This document shows, in pieces, positions 8,949 to 17,388 of a stretch of DNA of 64,000 nt (the first letter of the stretch is position 1; each line of letters begins with the position of its first letter). Below the pieces are notes generated by a model. That model worked only from the letters and a program-made list of their open reading frames with translations, was not told the DNA's origin and searched no databases. Source of the DNA: Bacillus sp. RAR_GA_16 (lineage in GTDB: Bacteria > Bacillota > Bacilli > Bacillales > Guptibacillaceae). The stretch covers positions 186,001 through 250,000 of the forward strand of contig NZ_JAIUKZ010000011.1 of assembly GCF_020165985.1 (NCBI RefSeq), given 5' to 3'. Made by a program: the position numbers and the translations under genes.

Positions 8949-8985
8949 CAAAAAAAGCGATTGTCCGCCTTTGGTGGACAATCGC
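8949..8985 (-). terminator. Intrinsic terminator of the ABC exporter operon
   Basis: A perfect 10-bp stem (GCGATTGTCC and complement, 9-nt loop) is followed on the minus strand by seven T residues. The hairpin is also the first half of repeat copy 2, so the repeat appears to serve as the terminator. Confidence 0.75.
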
Positions 8986-9027
8986 CTTGTTTTGTCTTTA
9001 GAGGGGGTCAGGTTCCGACCTGACCCC
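8957..9027 (+). repeat. Composite palindromic repeat, copy 2
   Basis: The hairpin GCGATTGTCC-N9-GGACAATCGC (8957-8985) and the palindrome with arms GGGGTCAGGT and ACCTGACCCC (9004-9027) have 28 bp between GGAC and GGGGTC. The palindrome lies inside the 3' end of the exporter gene and encodes its last residues and stop codon. Confidence 0.9.
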
Positions 9028-10771
9028 ACAAGTAACCTTTCTGCTCTAACAATTCTTCATGCGTACCTTTTTCAATAATTTTTCCTTGATCGAGAGCGAT
9101 AATTTGATCAGCACGTTGAATCGTATTCAAACGGTGCGCGATAATGAAGCTTGTACGTCCCTCCATTAAGGCCCATAGTGCTTTTTGAATTTGGATTTCT
9201 GTTCGCGTATCAATGCTACTCGTAGCTTCATCAAGAATCAAAATCGCAGGATCAGCAAGGACCGCTCTTGCAATGGAAAGAAGCTGTCTTTGACCGTGAC
9301 TAATGCCACCGCCGTCCTGGTTAAGTACAGTATCATACCCTTCTGATAGTCGTGAAATAAACGTGTGCGCATTTGCTACTCGCGCCGCTTCCTCTACTTC
9401 TTCATCTGTTGCATCTAAGCGTCCATAGCGAATGTTTTCGCGAACGGTTCCATTAAACAAGAAGGTATCTTGAAGCACAAACCCCATGTTTTTCCGCAAA
9501 CTTTCCCTTTTCACTTTTGTCACATCATGATCATCGACTTCAATTTTGCCCCCATTGAGCTCATAGAAGCGCATGAGCAAATTCACGATCGTTGTTTTCC
9601 CTGCTCCCGTTGGTCCAATAATCGCCACAGACTCACCAGGCTTCGCTTCAAACGAAATGTTCGTCAGCGTCGCGCCATCTTTTTCATAACCAAAGGAAAC
9701 GTTCTGAAAGGCTACTTTCCCTTTTACATGCTCGAGCACCACTGCATCTCTCTCATCAGGACGCTCTTCTTTCTCATCAAGGATGTTAAAAACGCGTTCC
9801 GCACCAGCAACAGCCGATAGAATTGTATTAAACTGATTGGCCAGGTCATTCAGCGGTCGAGTAAAAAGTCGCGAGTATTGAATAAACGCCACGATGACAC
9901 CGATAGATACAAAACCATTTAGTGAAAGCAAACCACCTGCAGCCGCAATAAGTAAGAAACTAAGGTTATTTAAGACGTTCATCAGTTTTGGGATAAAACC
10001 TGAATACGTCATCGCCCAGAACCCTGACGTTCGTAGCGCTTCGTTTTTTTCATCCAATTCTTTTAACACACGTTTTTCTTGAGAAAAAGACTTGATAATT
10101 TGTTGTCCTGACAGCGTTTCTTCAATCACACTATTCATCTCACCAAGGTTTCGCTGCTGCTCTTTAAAATAATGTCCGGTTCGTTTCGTAATCCATTTCA
10201 TACCTAGAAACATCAAAGGAATAATTGTGAACGTAATGACCGTTAAAAGCGGACTTAACCACAGCATCAATGCCACTGTACCAACAAGAGTAAGGACACT
10301 TGAAAAAATCTGGATGACAGAACTATTTAACGTACGGCTGACATTTTCAATATCGTTTGTTAACCGACTCATTAATTCACCGTGTGTTTTCTTATCAAAA
10401 AAAGGGATTGGCAGACGATGAAGATGATGAAACAAATCTTTCCTCATCCGATAAACTGTTTTCTGTGCAATGCCGATCATCCAGAAATTTTGAAAAAAGG
10501 TTGCTGCTGACTGCAACACATAAACCACTACAAGCAAACCTAGAACCAGCGGCAACCCGTCCAGCTTTCCTGGTACGAGATAGTCATCAATTGCCACACT
10601 CGTTAAATACGGTCCAAGTAGACTGAACCCTGAACTAAAAACAACCATCACAATAACGAGAAGAAGCCAGCCTTTTTGGATCGATAAGTATCCCCAAATT
10701 CGCCCAACCGTTCCTTTAAAATCATCCGGACGTTTCCTCTGCTGTTTAAAGTGTTTTTTGTTTGAGCTCAT
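9008..10771 (-). CDS. ABC exporter subunit with canonical catalytic site (YfiC-like)
   Basis: A 587-aa fused permease-ATPase, one half of a heterodimeric exporter. About six membrane helices (residues 40-310) precede an ATPase with Walker A GPTGAGKTT, Q-loop FVLQDTF, Walker B ILILDEATSS with the catalytic Glu, and H-loop IIAHR. Its signature is ISHGQ rather than LSGGQ. In heterodimers this altered signature faces the partner's degenerate site, which is what the next gene shows. ATG at 10771 follows GGAGGAGG; an upstream in-frame extension to 10924 would overlap the partner gene by 179 bp and is rejected. The last residues (GQVGT) and the stop come from an inserted repeat. Substrate unknown, probably a drug or lipid. 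Confidence 0.93.
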   Translation of the reverse strand: MSSNKKHFKQQRKRPDDFKGTVGRIWGYLSIQKGWLLLVIVMVVFSSGFSLLGPYLTSVAIDDYLVPGKLDGLPLVLGLLVVVYVLQSAATFFQNFWMIGIAQKTVYRMRKDLFHHLHRLPIPFFDKKTHGELMSRLTNDIENVSRTLNSSVIQIFSSVLTLVGTVALMLWLSPLLTVITFTIIPLMFLGMKWITKRTGHYFKEQQRNLGEMNSVIEETLSGQQIIKSFSQEKRVLKELDEKNEALRTSGFWAMTYSGFIPKLMNVLNNLSFLLIAAAGGLLSLNGFVSIGVIVAFIQYSRLFTRPLNDLANQFNTILSAVAGAERVFNILDEKEERPDERDAVVLEHVKGKVAFQNVSFGYEKDGATLTNISFEAKPGESVAIIGPTGAGKTTIVNLLMRFYELNGGKIEVDDHDVTKVKRESLRKNMGFVLQDTFLFNGTVRENIRYGRLDATDEEVEEAARVANAHTFISRLSEGYDTVLNQDGGGISHGQRQLLSIARAVLADPAILILDEATSSIDTRTEIQIQKALWALMEGRTSFIIAHRLNTIQRADQIIALDQGKIIEKGTHEELLEQKGYLWGQVGT

Positions 10772-12482
10772 TGGCGGCCTCCTCTCCGTATTGAGAAACG
10801 TAAATCTCTCGATAAACTGCACTTCTTTCAAGAAGCTGATCATGAGTGCCTTCCCCAATAATAGCCCCATCCTCGAGAAGAAGAATCTTATCGGCTTCTT
10901 TAATCGAACTGATTTTCTGTGCAATTAATAAAATCATGCTATTCTGATCCTTTAGTGCTTTTTGAAGCTCTGCCTCTGTATGAAGATCAAGGGCACTCGT
11001 ACTGTCATCAAGAATTAAAATTTCTGGATTTCGAATGAGAGCTCGCGCAATGGATAACCGTTGTTTTTGACCACCAGAAAGGTTAATGCCTTTTTGTCCA
11101 AGAACCGTATCATACTGATTCGGAAGCGTTAGAATAAAAGAGTGAATTTGAGCTGCTTTAGCTGCATGCTCCACTTCTTCTATGCTTGCATCCTCTTTTC
11201 CCCAACGAATGTTATCGCCAATGGTGCCACTAAAAAGAACCACTTCCTGTGGAACAACGCCGATTCGCGTCCTTAATTCATCGAGATGAATGTCCGTCTC
11301 GTTAAGACCATTGAACAAAACGTTTCCTTCCGTCGGTTCATACAATCTTGGAATCAGCTGAATCATCGAAGATTTCCCCGATCCCGTGGCCCCCATGACG
11401 CCAATAAGTTGCCCTTTTTCTACTGTGAAATTAAGATCTCTGAGAACCTCATCTTCTGAATCTGGATAGTGGAAACTGACATGTTGAAATTCTAGCTTTT
11501 CAAATGCGGCTGGCTTAACGCCTGATTCCTTTTCAACATAGGTTTCCGTTTCCAATACTTCCTTCATCCGATGGGCTGAAGCTCTTGCTCTTGATAGAAG
11601 CATAAGGATGAACGAAAACATCGTTAGCGCCACTGTAATCCGCGTACCATATGTAATGATCGCTGAAATTTCACCAACCTGCGCTGTACCAGCAACAACT
11701 TTCACACCGCCAAACCAAATAACAGCCACAATGGCAATATTCATTAGAATTAACAGCACCGGCGTAGCGAGTTCAATTAAACGTAGCGATGTAACTGTTT
11801 GACTCATTAAGTTTTCATTCACCTGTTTAAACCTTTGCTGCTCGTGCTTACTTCTAAGGTAGGCTTTAATCAGTCTAACGCCAACTAAGTTCTCTCTCAT
11901 GACCCCATTGACTCGGTCTAACTTCTCTTGAACAGAACTGAAAAGCGGAACGCCCTTTTTCATCACAAAATAAAGAAAAAGAATAACCAGTGGAATGGCA
12001 GCGGTTAACAGGAGAGCAAGCTGTACATCGACTACAAAAGCCATGACGACGCCACCAACGACAAGCAACGGAGCTCGAACCATAATCCGAAGACCCATAA
12101 AAACGACGAGTTGCACCTGGTTCACATCGTTTGTCAGTCTTGTTAATAGCGAAGATGTTGGAAAACGATTAAAATCGGAAAAAGCAAACGACTGTACTTT
12201 TTCAAACAGAGCTTTTCGTAAATCAAATCCAAAATGCTGACTGGCATAGGAAGCGAGATAAGTGTTAATGATCGAAGCGACAAACGAAATAATCGTTAGA
12301 ACCATCATCCAGATGCCCAATTCGGTAATCACGCTTAGGTTTTCTTTTGCAATCCCATTATCAATAATGTCCGCCATAAATAACGGCAACCATAGTTCTA
12401 CGGCCAGTTCCACAAGCATTAAAAGGGCTGCTATGATCGCCGCCACTTTGTATGGTTTTATAAAAGCCAATATGTTTCGCAT
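10746..12482 (-). CDS. ABC exporter subunit with degenerate catalytic site (YfiB-like)
   Basis: A 578-aa permease-ATPase and partner of the protein encoded at 9008-10771; the two genes overlap by 26 bp. Six membrane helices (residues 10-300) precede the ATPase. Walker A is GATGSGKSS and the signature is a perfect LSGGQ. Walker B is ILILDDSTSALD, with Asp in place of the catalytic Glu, and the H-loop His is replaced by Gln (LLIAQKISS). Such asymmetric sites are known from BmrCD, LmrCD and TM287/288. ATG at 12482 follows GAGGGAGG; the ATG at 12497 lies upstream of that site. Confidence 0.93.
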   Translation of the reverse strand: MRNILAFIKPYKVAAIIAALLMLVELAVELWLPLFMADIIDNGIAKENLSVITELGIWMMVLTIISFVASIINTYLASYASQHFGFDLRKALFEKVQSFAFSDFNRFPTSSLLTRLTNDVNQVQLVVFMGLRIMVRAPLLVVGGVVMAFVVDVQLALLLTAAIPLVILFLYFVMKKGVPLFSSVQEKLDRVNGVMRENLVGVRLIKAYLRSKHEQQRFKQVNENLMSQTVTSLRLIELATPVLLILMNIAIVAVIWFGGVKVVAGTAQVGEISAIITYGTRITVALTMFSFILMLLSRARASAHRMKEVLETETYVEKESGVKPAAFEKLEFQHVSFHYPDSEDEVLRDLNFTVEKGQLIGVMGATGSGKSSMIQLIPRLYEPTEGNVLFNGLNETDIHLDELRTRIGVVPQEVVLFSGTIGDNIRWGKEDASIEEVEHAAKAAQIHSFILTLPNQYDTVLGQKGINLSGGQKQRLSIARALIRNPEILILDDSTSALDLHTEAELQKALKDQNSMILLIAQKISSIKEADKILLLEDGAIIGEGTHDQLLERSAVYREIYVSQYGEEAANELKQKTL

Positions 12483-12623
12483 GGCGCCCTCCCTCATTAT
12501 ACGTCCGTTTTTCTTATTTACATATTATACAGGATATTTAGGGGCTCGAACAAAAATGAGCTTTTTCACCCGAGAACTTCCAAAAAAGTGGTTTAGATGC
12601 GCGCGTTCATTCATCCAACCCAA

Positions 12624-12652
12624 AAAGCCAGCTCACAATCTGAGCTGGCTTT
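12624..12652 (-). terminator. Intrinsic terminator of manA
   Basis: AAAGCCAGCTCA and its complement form a 12-bp stem with a 5-nt loop, followed on the minus strand by a T run. It begins four bases after the manA stop codon. Confidence 0.85.
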
Positions 12653-12655
12653 CAT

Positions 12656-13618
12656 CTAGGCTTTATTACTTTTAGAAACGATCATTTCAAGATCGCCTTC
12701 TAACTTACAGTCTTTCATTGTAGCGGGCATGATGAGATGGTCACCTTGTTGGACAGCTTGAGATGTTTCTCCCGATCGAATTACGCCTTCTCCGCTAAGG
12801 ACACTTACAAGCAAATACGGGTGATTTTCTGGAAGGGAGTACGCACCATCAAGCTCCCATTTGTACACGGTGAAATATTCAGAGGACACAAGCTGCACCT
12901 GCTTTAACCCCTCTTCTTCTGTTACGACAGGTGAAAACGGCGGATCTTCATGGGGAATCGTCGAAACGTCAATCGAACGTTCAATATGAAGCTCTCGTGT
13001 ATTTCCATTCGCATCTGTACGATCATAATCATACACGCGGTAAGTCGTATCTGAACTTTGTTGCGTTTCAAGAATCATCGTTCCTGCTCCGATCGCATGG
13101 ATGGTTCCGCTTGGTACAAAATAAAACTCTCCAGGTTCGATCGGAATACGGCGAAGCAGGTGATCCCAATCCCCTGCTGCAATCATTTCTTTAAAGGATT
13201 CTTTAGACTGAGCATGATGCCCAAAAATGAGTTCGGAGCCTGGATCACAATCAATAATATACCAACATTCGGTTTTTCCGTAAGCCTCTCCCTCTATTTC
13301 TCTCGCATATGAATCGTCAGGGTGAACCTGAACCGAAAGATCCTGATCAGCATCAAGAATTTTCACTAAAAGCGGAAAGTGCTCACCACCTTCGTGACCA
13401 AATAGTTCCCGATGACTTTCCCATACTTCATTTAATTTCCTTCCAGCAAGCGGACCATTTCGGACTTCACTTGCACCATTCTGGTGTGCAGAAATCCCCC
13501 AACATTCGCCAGTCGTTTCAGTTGGAATCGTATAGCCAAAAACATCTCTCAGCTTCGTTCCACCCCAAAGGCGATCCTTAAATTCTGGTGTTAGAAAAAG
13601 TGGTTCGTGTTGATACAT
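12656..13618 (-). CDS. manA: Mannose-6-phosphate isomerase, class I
   Basis: A 320-aa cupin-type enzyme interconverting mannose 6-phosphate and fructose 6-phosphate in the cytosol. The zinc-site segments are present: VQVHPDD, the Glu of GKTECWYIID, and the His of FVPSGTIHAIG. The length is that of the short Bacillus ManA/Pmi type. ATG at 13618 follows AGGAGGAAG. It is 11 bp downstream of the ROK kinase gene, and both probably read from the promoter at 14581-14609. Together they would feed free mannose or glucose into glycolysis. Confidence 0.93.
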   Translation of the reverse strand: MYQHEPLFLTPEFKDRLWGGTKLRDVFGYTIPTETTGECWGISAHQNGASEVRNGPLAGRKLNEVWESHRELFGHEGGEHFPLLVKILDADQDLSVQVHPDDSYAREIEGEAYGKTECWYIIDCDPGSELIFGHHAQSKESFKEMIAAGDWDHLLRRIPIEPGEFYFVPSGTIHAIGAGTMILETQQSSDTTYRVYDYDRTDANGNTRELHIERSIDVSTIPHEDPPFSPVVTEEEGLKQVQLVSSEYFTVYKWELDGAYSLPENHPYLLVSVLSGEGVIRSGETSQAVQQGDHLIMPATMKDCKLEGDLEMIVSKSNKA

Positions 13619-13629
13619 CTGTCTTCCTC

Positions 13630-14556
13630 CTACTCTTTATTCAGGTTTTCGTCTTCATATTTCTGTCGACCATGCATCGCTGCCCCAATAATGCCAGCTT
13701 TATCATGGAGCTGAGCAGGTTCGATCGCGACTTTTCCTCGAAGTCCTTCATACACATACGTATCGACCTTTTTTCGTAACATCGGTAAAATCAATTCTTT
13801 TGACTGCATCACGCCGCCACCGAGAATAAAGACAGACGGATCAACCGTATGAACAAGATTTGCGATCCCAATTGCAAGCGCATCTACCGCTTCTTCAATA
13901 ATTGCCAGGGCTTCTTCGTTTTCTTCTTCAGCAAGTTGAAACACTTCTTCTGCGCCTATCGTTTTGCCAAGTCGTACCTTTCCTTCTCGTGCAATTGACG
14001 TACCTGAAGCGAGCGCTTCAAGGGACCCTGCATTCATATTCGCATGCTTCTGACCGCCTGGCTGAATGATCATATTGCCAATCTCCGCACTATAGCCATG
14101 TTCACCTTGCATGAGGCGATTGTTTTGCACGTAGCCACCGCCAACGCCTGTGCTAACTGTTATGTAAAACGAGCTTTCTCGACCCTTTCCCCCGCCATAT
14201 AACGCTTCACCTAGCGCAGCCGCATCAGCGTCATTGACGAGATACGTAGGAATGCCGATTGCTTCTTCGATCAGTGACGTAATCGGTATATCTTTCCATC
14301 CAGGGAGATTAGGTGGGGATACCACGATTCCATCAAATGGATTTAGAGGACCTGGTGAACCAATCCCTATGGAAACCGCTGAATACGCTTTTTTCACTTC
14401 TTTAATTAAACTAGTCATTCGCTCAATAATCGATTCATAGCCCTGTTCGGCTTCTGTCGCTATTTGTTTTACTTGCAGAATTCGTCCGTTCCCATCGACA
14501 ATCCCCACACGAAGGTTTGTCCCTCCTAGGTCAACTCCGATATACACGTTTTCCAT
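13630..14556 (-). CDS. ROK family sugar kinase (glucokinase-like)
   Basis: A 308-aa kinase with the phosphate-binding motif GVDLGGTNLRVG at residues 7-18, the catalytic Asp region VNDADAAALGEA, and the GGGV motif near the end (FILGGGVMQS). Glucokinase or mannokinase activity is likely given the neighbouring manA. The segment where ROK kinases usually carry the zinc motif CxCGxxGC reads GGQKHANMNAGSLEALASG and has no cysteine, so the structural zinc site is absent. The rest of the fold looks intact. ATG at 14556 follows GGGAGG. Confidence 0.88.
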   Translation of the reverse strand: MENVYIGVDLGGTNLRVGIVDGNGRILQVKQIATEAEQGYESIIERMTSLIKEVKKAYSAVSIGIGSPGPLNPFDGIVVSPPNLPGWKDIPITSLIEEAIGIPTYLVNDADAAALGEALYGGGKGRESSFYITVSTGVGGGYVQNNRLMQGEHGYSAEIGNMIIQPGGQKHANMNAGSLEALASGTSIAREGKVRLGKTIGAEEVFQLAEEENEEALAIIEEAVDALAIGIANLVHTVDPSVFILGGGVMQSKELILPMLRKKVDTYVYEGLRGKVAIEPAQLHDKAGIIGAAMHGRQKYEDENLNKE

Positions 14557-14580
14557 TTCTCTACCTCCCTATCATTCATT

Positions 14581-14609
14581 CTTATATCGTATCACGAATC
14601 CTTGTGTAA
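14581..14609 (-). promoter_or_regulatory. Candidate sigma-A promoter of the ROK kinase-manA operon
   Basis: On the minus strand TTACAC (14604-14609), then 17 bp, then TATAAG (14581-14586), about 25 bp upstream of the kinase start codon. Confidence 0.5.
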
Positions 14610-14705
14610 GAAGGAGTTGAACAAAAAATGTGATCGAATATCCAATTTTTTCTATGAAAGGACAAGCAAAACGATTATTGTCATTTTTAAGAAAATTCTT
14701 CCTAA

Positions 14706-14735
14706 TTGTCCAACCCTCTGCTAAACTGATAATAA
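14706..14735 (+). promoter_or_regulatory. Candidate promoter of the DUF5317-like gene
   Basis: TTGTCC (14706-14711) and TAATAA (14730-14735) are 18 bp apart, about 25 bp upstream of the start codon. The match is moderate. Confidence 0.35.
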
Positions 14736-14759
14736 AATGACACAAATCGGGTGACTTCA

Positions 14760-15350
14760 ATGGTTTTTGACGGCATTTTAGTAGCAATTCTTGTCGGTTT
14801 CTTAAGAAAAGGAAGTTTAAAAGGCTTTGCTTACCTCTCATTTCGAGCTGGCTGGATCTTTCCACTGCTGCTTGTCATTGAGGTGCTTATCTTTTCCTTT
14901 CAATCTACCTACGCATGGATTGGGAAACTAAGCGCACCACTCTTTATGGTGATTTACATCGTCGGACTAACCTTTCTTTGGTTAAATCGAAAAATGAACA
15001 TTGGGATCATGATTCTTTTCATCGGTGTTCTCTTAAACTTTATCGTCATGGCTTTAAACGGAGGAAGAATGCCTGTATCTCTTGAAGCTGCAAACATTCT
15101 TGATCCGGCTTATGCAGAAGCCATTAAAAATGGACTATACGGCAAGCATGCCGTACTAGCAGAAGGCACTGCATTCTGGTTCCTTGGGGACGTCATTCCG
15201 ATTACGGAACCTTATCCAAAGGATCAGGTCATCAGTATTGGTGACATTATTATGAATATCGGTATTTTCATTTTCATCCAGCGCGTAATGGTTAAGACCA
15301 AACATCCAGAAAACCTCATCCAAAAGCCAGCGCCTCAAAAAGGGACTTGA
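14760..15350 (+). CDS. DUF5317-like integral membrane protein
   Basis: A 196-aa protein with about four to five hydrophobic segments (residues 5-18, 25-50, 60-75, 83-105, 150-175) and a polar loop NGGRMPVSLEAANILDPAYAEAIKNG. This arrangement resembles the uncharacterised DUF5317 family, which I recall from Bacilli and Clostridia. The assignment is by eye. The start is ATG at 14760, after GGGTGA; the GTG at 14751 lies within that ribosome site. It is followed after 16 bp by a small membrane peptide gene and then a c-di-GMP protein, so the three look like an operon. Confidence 0.65.
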   Translation: MVFDGILVAILVGFLRKGSLKGFAYLSFRAGWIFPLLLVIEVLIFSFQSTYAWIGKLSAPLFMVIYIVGLTFLWLNRKMNIGIMILFIGVLLNFIVMALNGGRMPVSLEAANILDPAYAEAIKNGLYGKHAVLAEGTAFWFLGDVIPITEPYPKDQVISIGDIIMNIGIFIFIQRVMVKTKHPENLIQKPAPQKGT

Positions 15351-15366
15351 AAGGAGGTGGACATTG

Positions 15367-15468
15367 ATGGAACGGAAAGAGGGAATTAAGCTAACAGGCA
15401 TTCTTATGAATATTGCTATTATTACTACTGCTGTTATCGCACTAACTTCTGGATTTAAATTGGTTTAA
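15367..15468 (+). CDS. Small membrane peptide (33 aa)
   Basis: A short open frame with an excellent ribosome site (AAAGGAGGTGG, six bases before ATG). The peptide has a charged head (MERKEGIKLTG) and one hydrophobic segment (ILMNIAIITTAVIALTSG), with a Lys near the end, so a single-pass membrane peptide is expected. It sits between a DUF5317-like gene and a GGDEF/HD-GYP gene on the same strand. I do not recognise a family. Confidence 0.6.
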   Translation: MERKEGIKLTGILMNIAIITTAVIALTSGFKLV

Positions 15469-15529
15469 TCACAAAGGAGAGGCACTGCTTCTCCTAAAAA
15501 AACTAAATTTAAATGAGAGTGATCGAGAC

Positions 15530-17359
15530 ATGAAGGGCATCTTTCAGAAATTCACTAATGTGGTAAGTGTATATCTTGCACTCACAACAATCGCAGGAAG
15601 TTCTCTTTTCCTTACTCAGTACTTACTGACATTTCATCAAATTAACTGGAGTCTGGCCTTCACGTTTGTAGCGGCAATCCTGTTATTAAATCATTATACA
15701 ATTCTATTGCCACCAAGCGGGAACTCGCTATCAATGGATTCAGCGATTTATCTGGCAGTCTTATTTGTATTTGATCTCCATATGACGCTAACCCTTTTGC
15801 TGATTACTTCGATCATCTATGCTTTATACAACAAAAAAGTGGTCTGGTGGAAACACCTATTTAACTTTGCCATTTATAGCATCATGATCATTGGTGCCTA
15901 CGAAGTTTTTATTCTCTCCGGTGGAACAATCGGAGCGCTATCTTTCTTAAACGTCGCTTCTTACATGCTTTCACTAATCATTTACTTTAGTTTAAATGTG
16001 CTCTTAATAGGCATTTTCTTTCTTCTATCCGCGACTGAAAACTTAGTTCAGATCGTGCAAGGCATGTTGAAAGAGACGATATCAAGTTATTTCATTACAC
16101 TTGTTCTTTCCTTAATTCTCGTTTTATTAATGCAACAACAGATCATTCTAGGGATGCTATTATTCTTATCTGTTGCCGTCTTGTTGTCGATTTCTTTTAA
16201 ACAGTATTTCGAACTCTATCAAGAAGTTGCACAGAAAGCGGACATCGATCACCTCACTGAGCTATACAATCACGGCTATTTTAAATCGCTTTTAGAGGAT
16301 GAAATAAAGACGGCAAAAACGACAGGACAGCCTCTATCAATCGGGTTAATCGACCTTGACGACTTCAAAAAATACAACGATCAGCACGGTCATTTACAAG
16401 GGGATAAGCTTCTCAAACACTTCGGTGCAGAATTGAAAAGAAATGGACAAGACGTGTATACAGCAGCTCGCTACGGCGGAGAGGAATTTGCGCTATTAAT
16501 GCCCGGGAAAGCGGAACGAGAAGCCTATCACATCATCAACCATTTTCGAAAAGAAGTAAACGACCATTATTTTGAGGGTGTCGAAGTTCTTCCACACGGT
16601 TGTTTATCATTCTCCGCAGGCGTGATTCAATACAATCGGAATATGTATGATTCATCAGAGGTACTCGAAAAAGCAGATCAAGCGATGTATTTTGCCAAAA
16701 CAAAAGGCAAGAACTACGTTTGTGTCTATGACGCAAATCACGTACCTACCAAAACGTTTTACAACCATAAAGAAATGGAGCTGTTAGAACAGCAATTAAA
16801 GCTCTTCCTCTCCAAAGACGTTTATACGTATAAACACAGCAAGAGAGTTCACGAGTATGCAATTGAGTTTAGCCACAAATTAAAATTACATCCGAATGAT
16901 CAGAAAATACTTGTGATGGGGGCATTAATACACGATATCGGGAAACTTGAAATCCCCCGTGAAGTGATTAACAAAAAGGGCAAACTGACGAAAGATGAAT
17001 GGGAAATGGTTCAAAAGCATGTCACCTGGGGCAGAGAAATCGTATCAACAAATCGCGAACTCCACGATCTTCTCCCGCTCGTCGAACTCCACCATGAACG
17101 ATACGATGGAAATGGGTATCCTTTTGGTCTAAGCGGTGAAGAAATTCCGAAGCTTGTTCGAATCTTAACGATTATCGATTCATTCGATGCCATGACAACC
17201 GAACGTCCGTATCAAAAAACCAAATCGATCAGAGAAGCAATCGAGGAGCTAGAGAAATGTGCCGGCACACAATTTGATCCAGAACTCGTCCATTCTTTTG
17301 TTACGATGATTAAAGAAAATCCCGCGTTAAACGACAATCCCATACAAATCTCAATGTAA
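15530..17359 (+). CDS. Membrane GGDEF and HD-GYP protein (c-di-GMP turnover)
   Basis: A 609-aa protein. Residues 1-225 contain about seven membrane helices. The GGDEF domain follows, with ARYGGEEF at 314-320, so diguanylate cyclase activity is plausible. The canonical RxxD inhibitory site five residues before GGEEF is not seen. An HD-type phosphodiesterase domain follows, with HDIGKLEIP near 468 and HHERYDGNGYPFGL near 521, matching HD-GYP. Both catalytic signatures are intact, so the protein could make and break c-di-GMP, or one domain may regulate the other. It is the last gene of the DUF5317 group and ends in a terminator. Confidence 0.92.
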   Translation: MKGIFQKFTNVVSVYLALTTIAGSSLFLTQYLLTFHQINWSLAFTFVAAILLLNHYTILLPPSGNSLSMDSAIYLAVLFVFDLHMTLTLLLITSIIYALYNKKVVWWKHLFNFAIYSIMIIGAYEVFILSGGTIGALSFLNVASYMLSLIIYFSLNVLLIGIFFLLSATENLVQIVQGMLKETISSYFITLVLSLILVLLMQQQIILGMLLFLSVAVLLSISFKQYFELYQEVAQKADIDHLTELYNHGYFKSLLEDEIKTAKTTGQPLSIGLIDLDDFKKYNDQHGHLQGDKLLKHFGAELKRNGQDVYTAARYGGEEFALLMPGKAEREAYHIINHFRKEVNDHYFEGVEVLPHGCLSFSAGVIQYNRNMYDSSEVLEKADQAMYFAKTKGKNYVCVYDANHVPTKTFYNHKEMELLEQQLKLFLSKDVYTYKHSKRVHEYAIEFSHKLKLHPNDQKILVMGALIHDIGKLEIPREVINKKGKLTKDEWEMVQKHVTWGREIVSTNRELHDLLPLVELHHERYDGNGYPFGLSGEEIPKLVRILTIIDSFDAMTTERPYQKTKSIREAIEELEKCAGTQFDPELVHSFVTMIKENPALNDNPIQISM

Positions 17360-17361
17360 AT

Positions 17362-17383
17362 AGCGAATGCCTCGGCATTCGCT
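17362..17383 (+). terminator. Intrinsic terminator after the GGDEF/HD-GYP gene
   Basis: AGCGAATGCC and its complement form a 10-bp stem closed by two bases, followed by TATTTTTAT. It lies between two convergent genes. Confidence 0.8.
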
Positions 17384-17388
17384 TATTT

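Noticed and set aside
14572-14865. 97-aa minus-strand frame upstream of the ROK kinase
   Set aside because: It covers the divergent promoter region and the start of the DUF5317-like gene and lacks a ribosome site.
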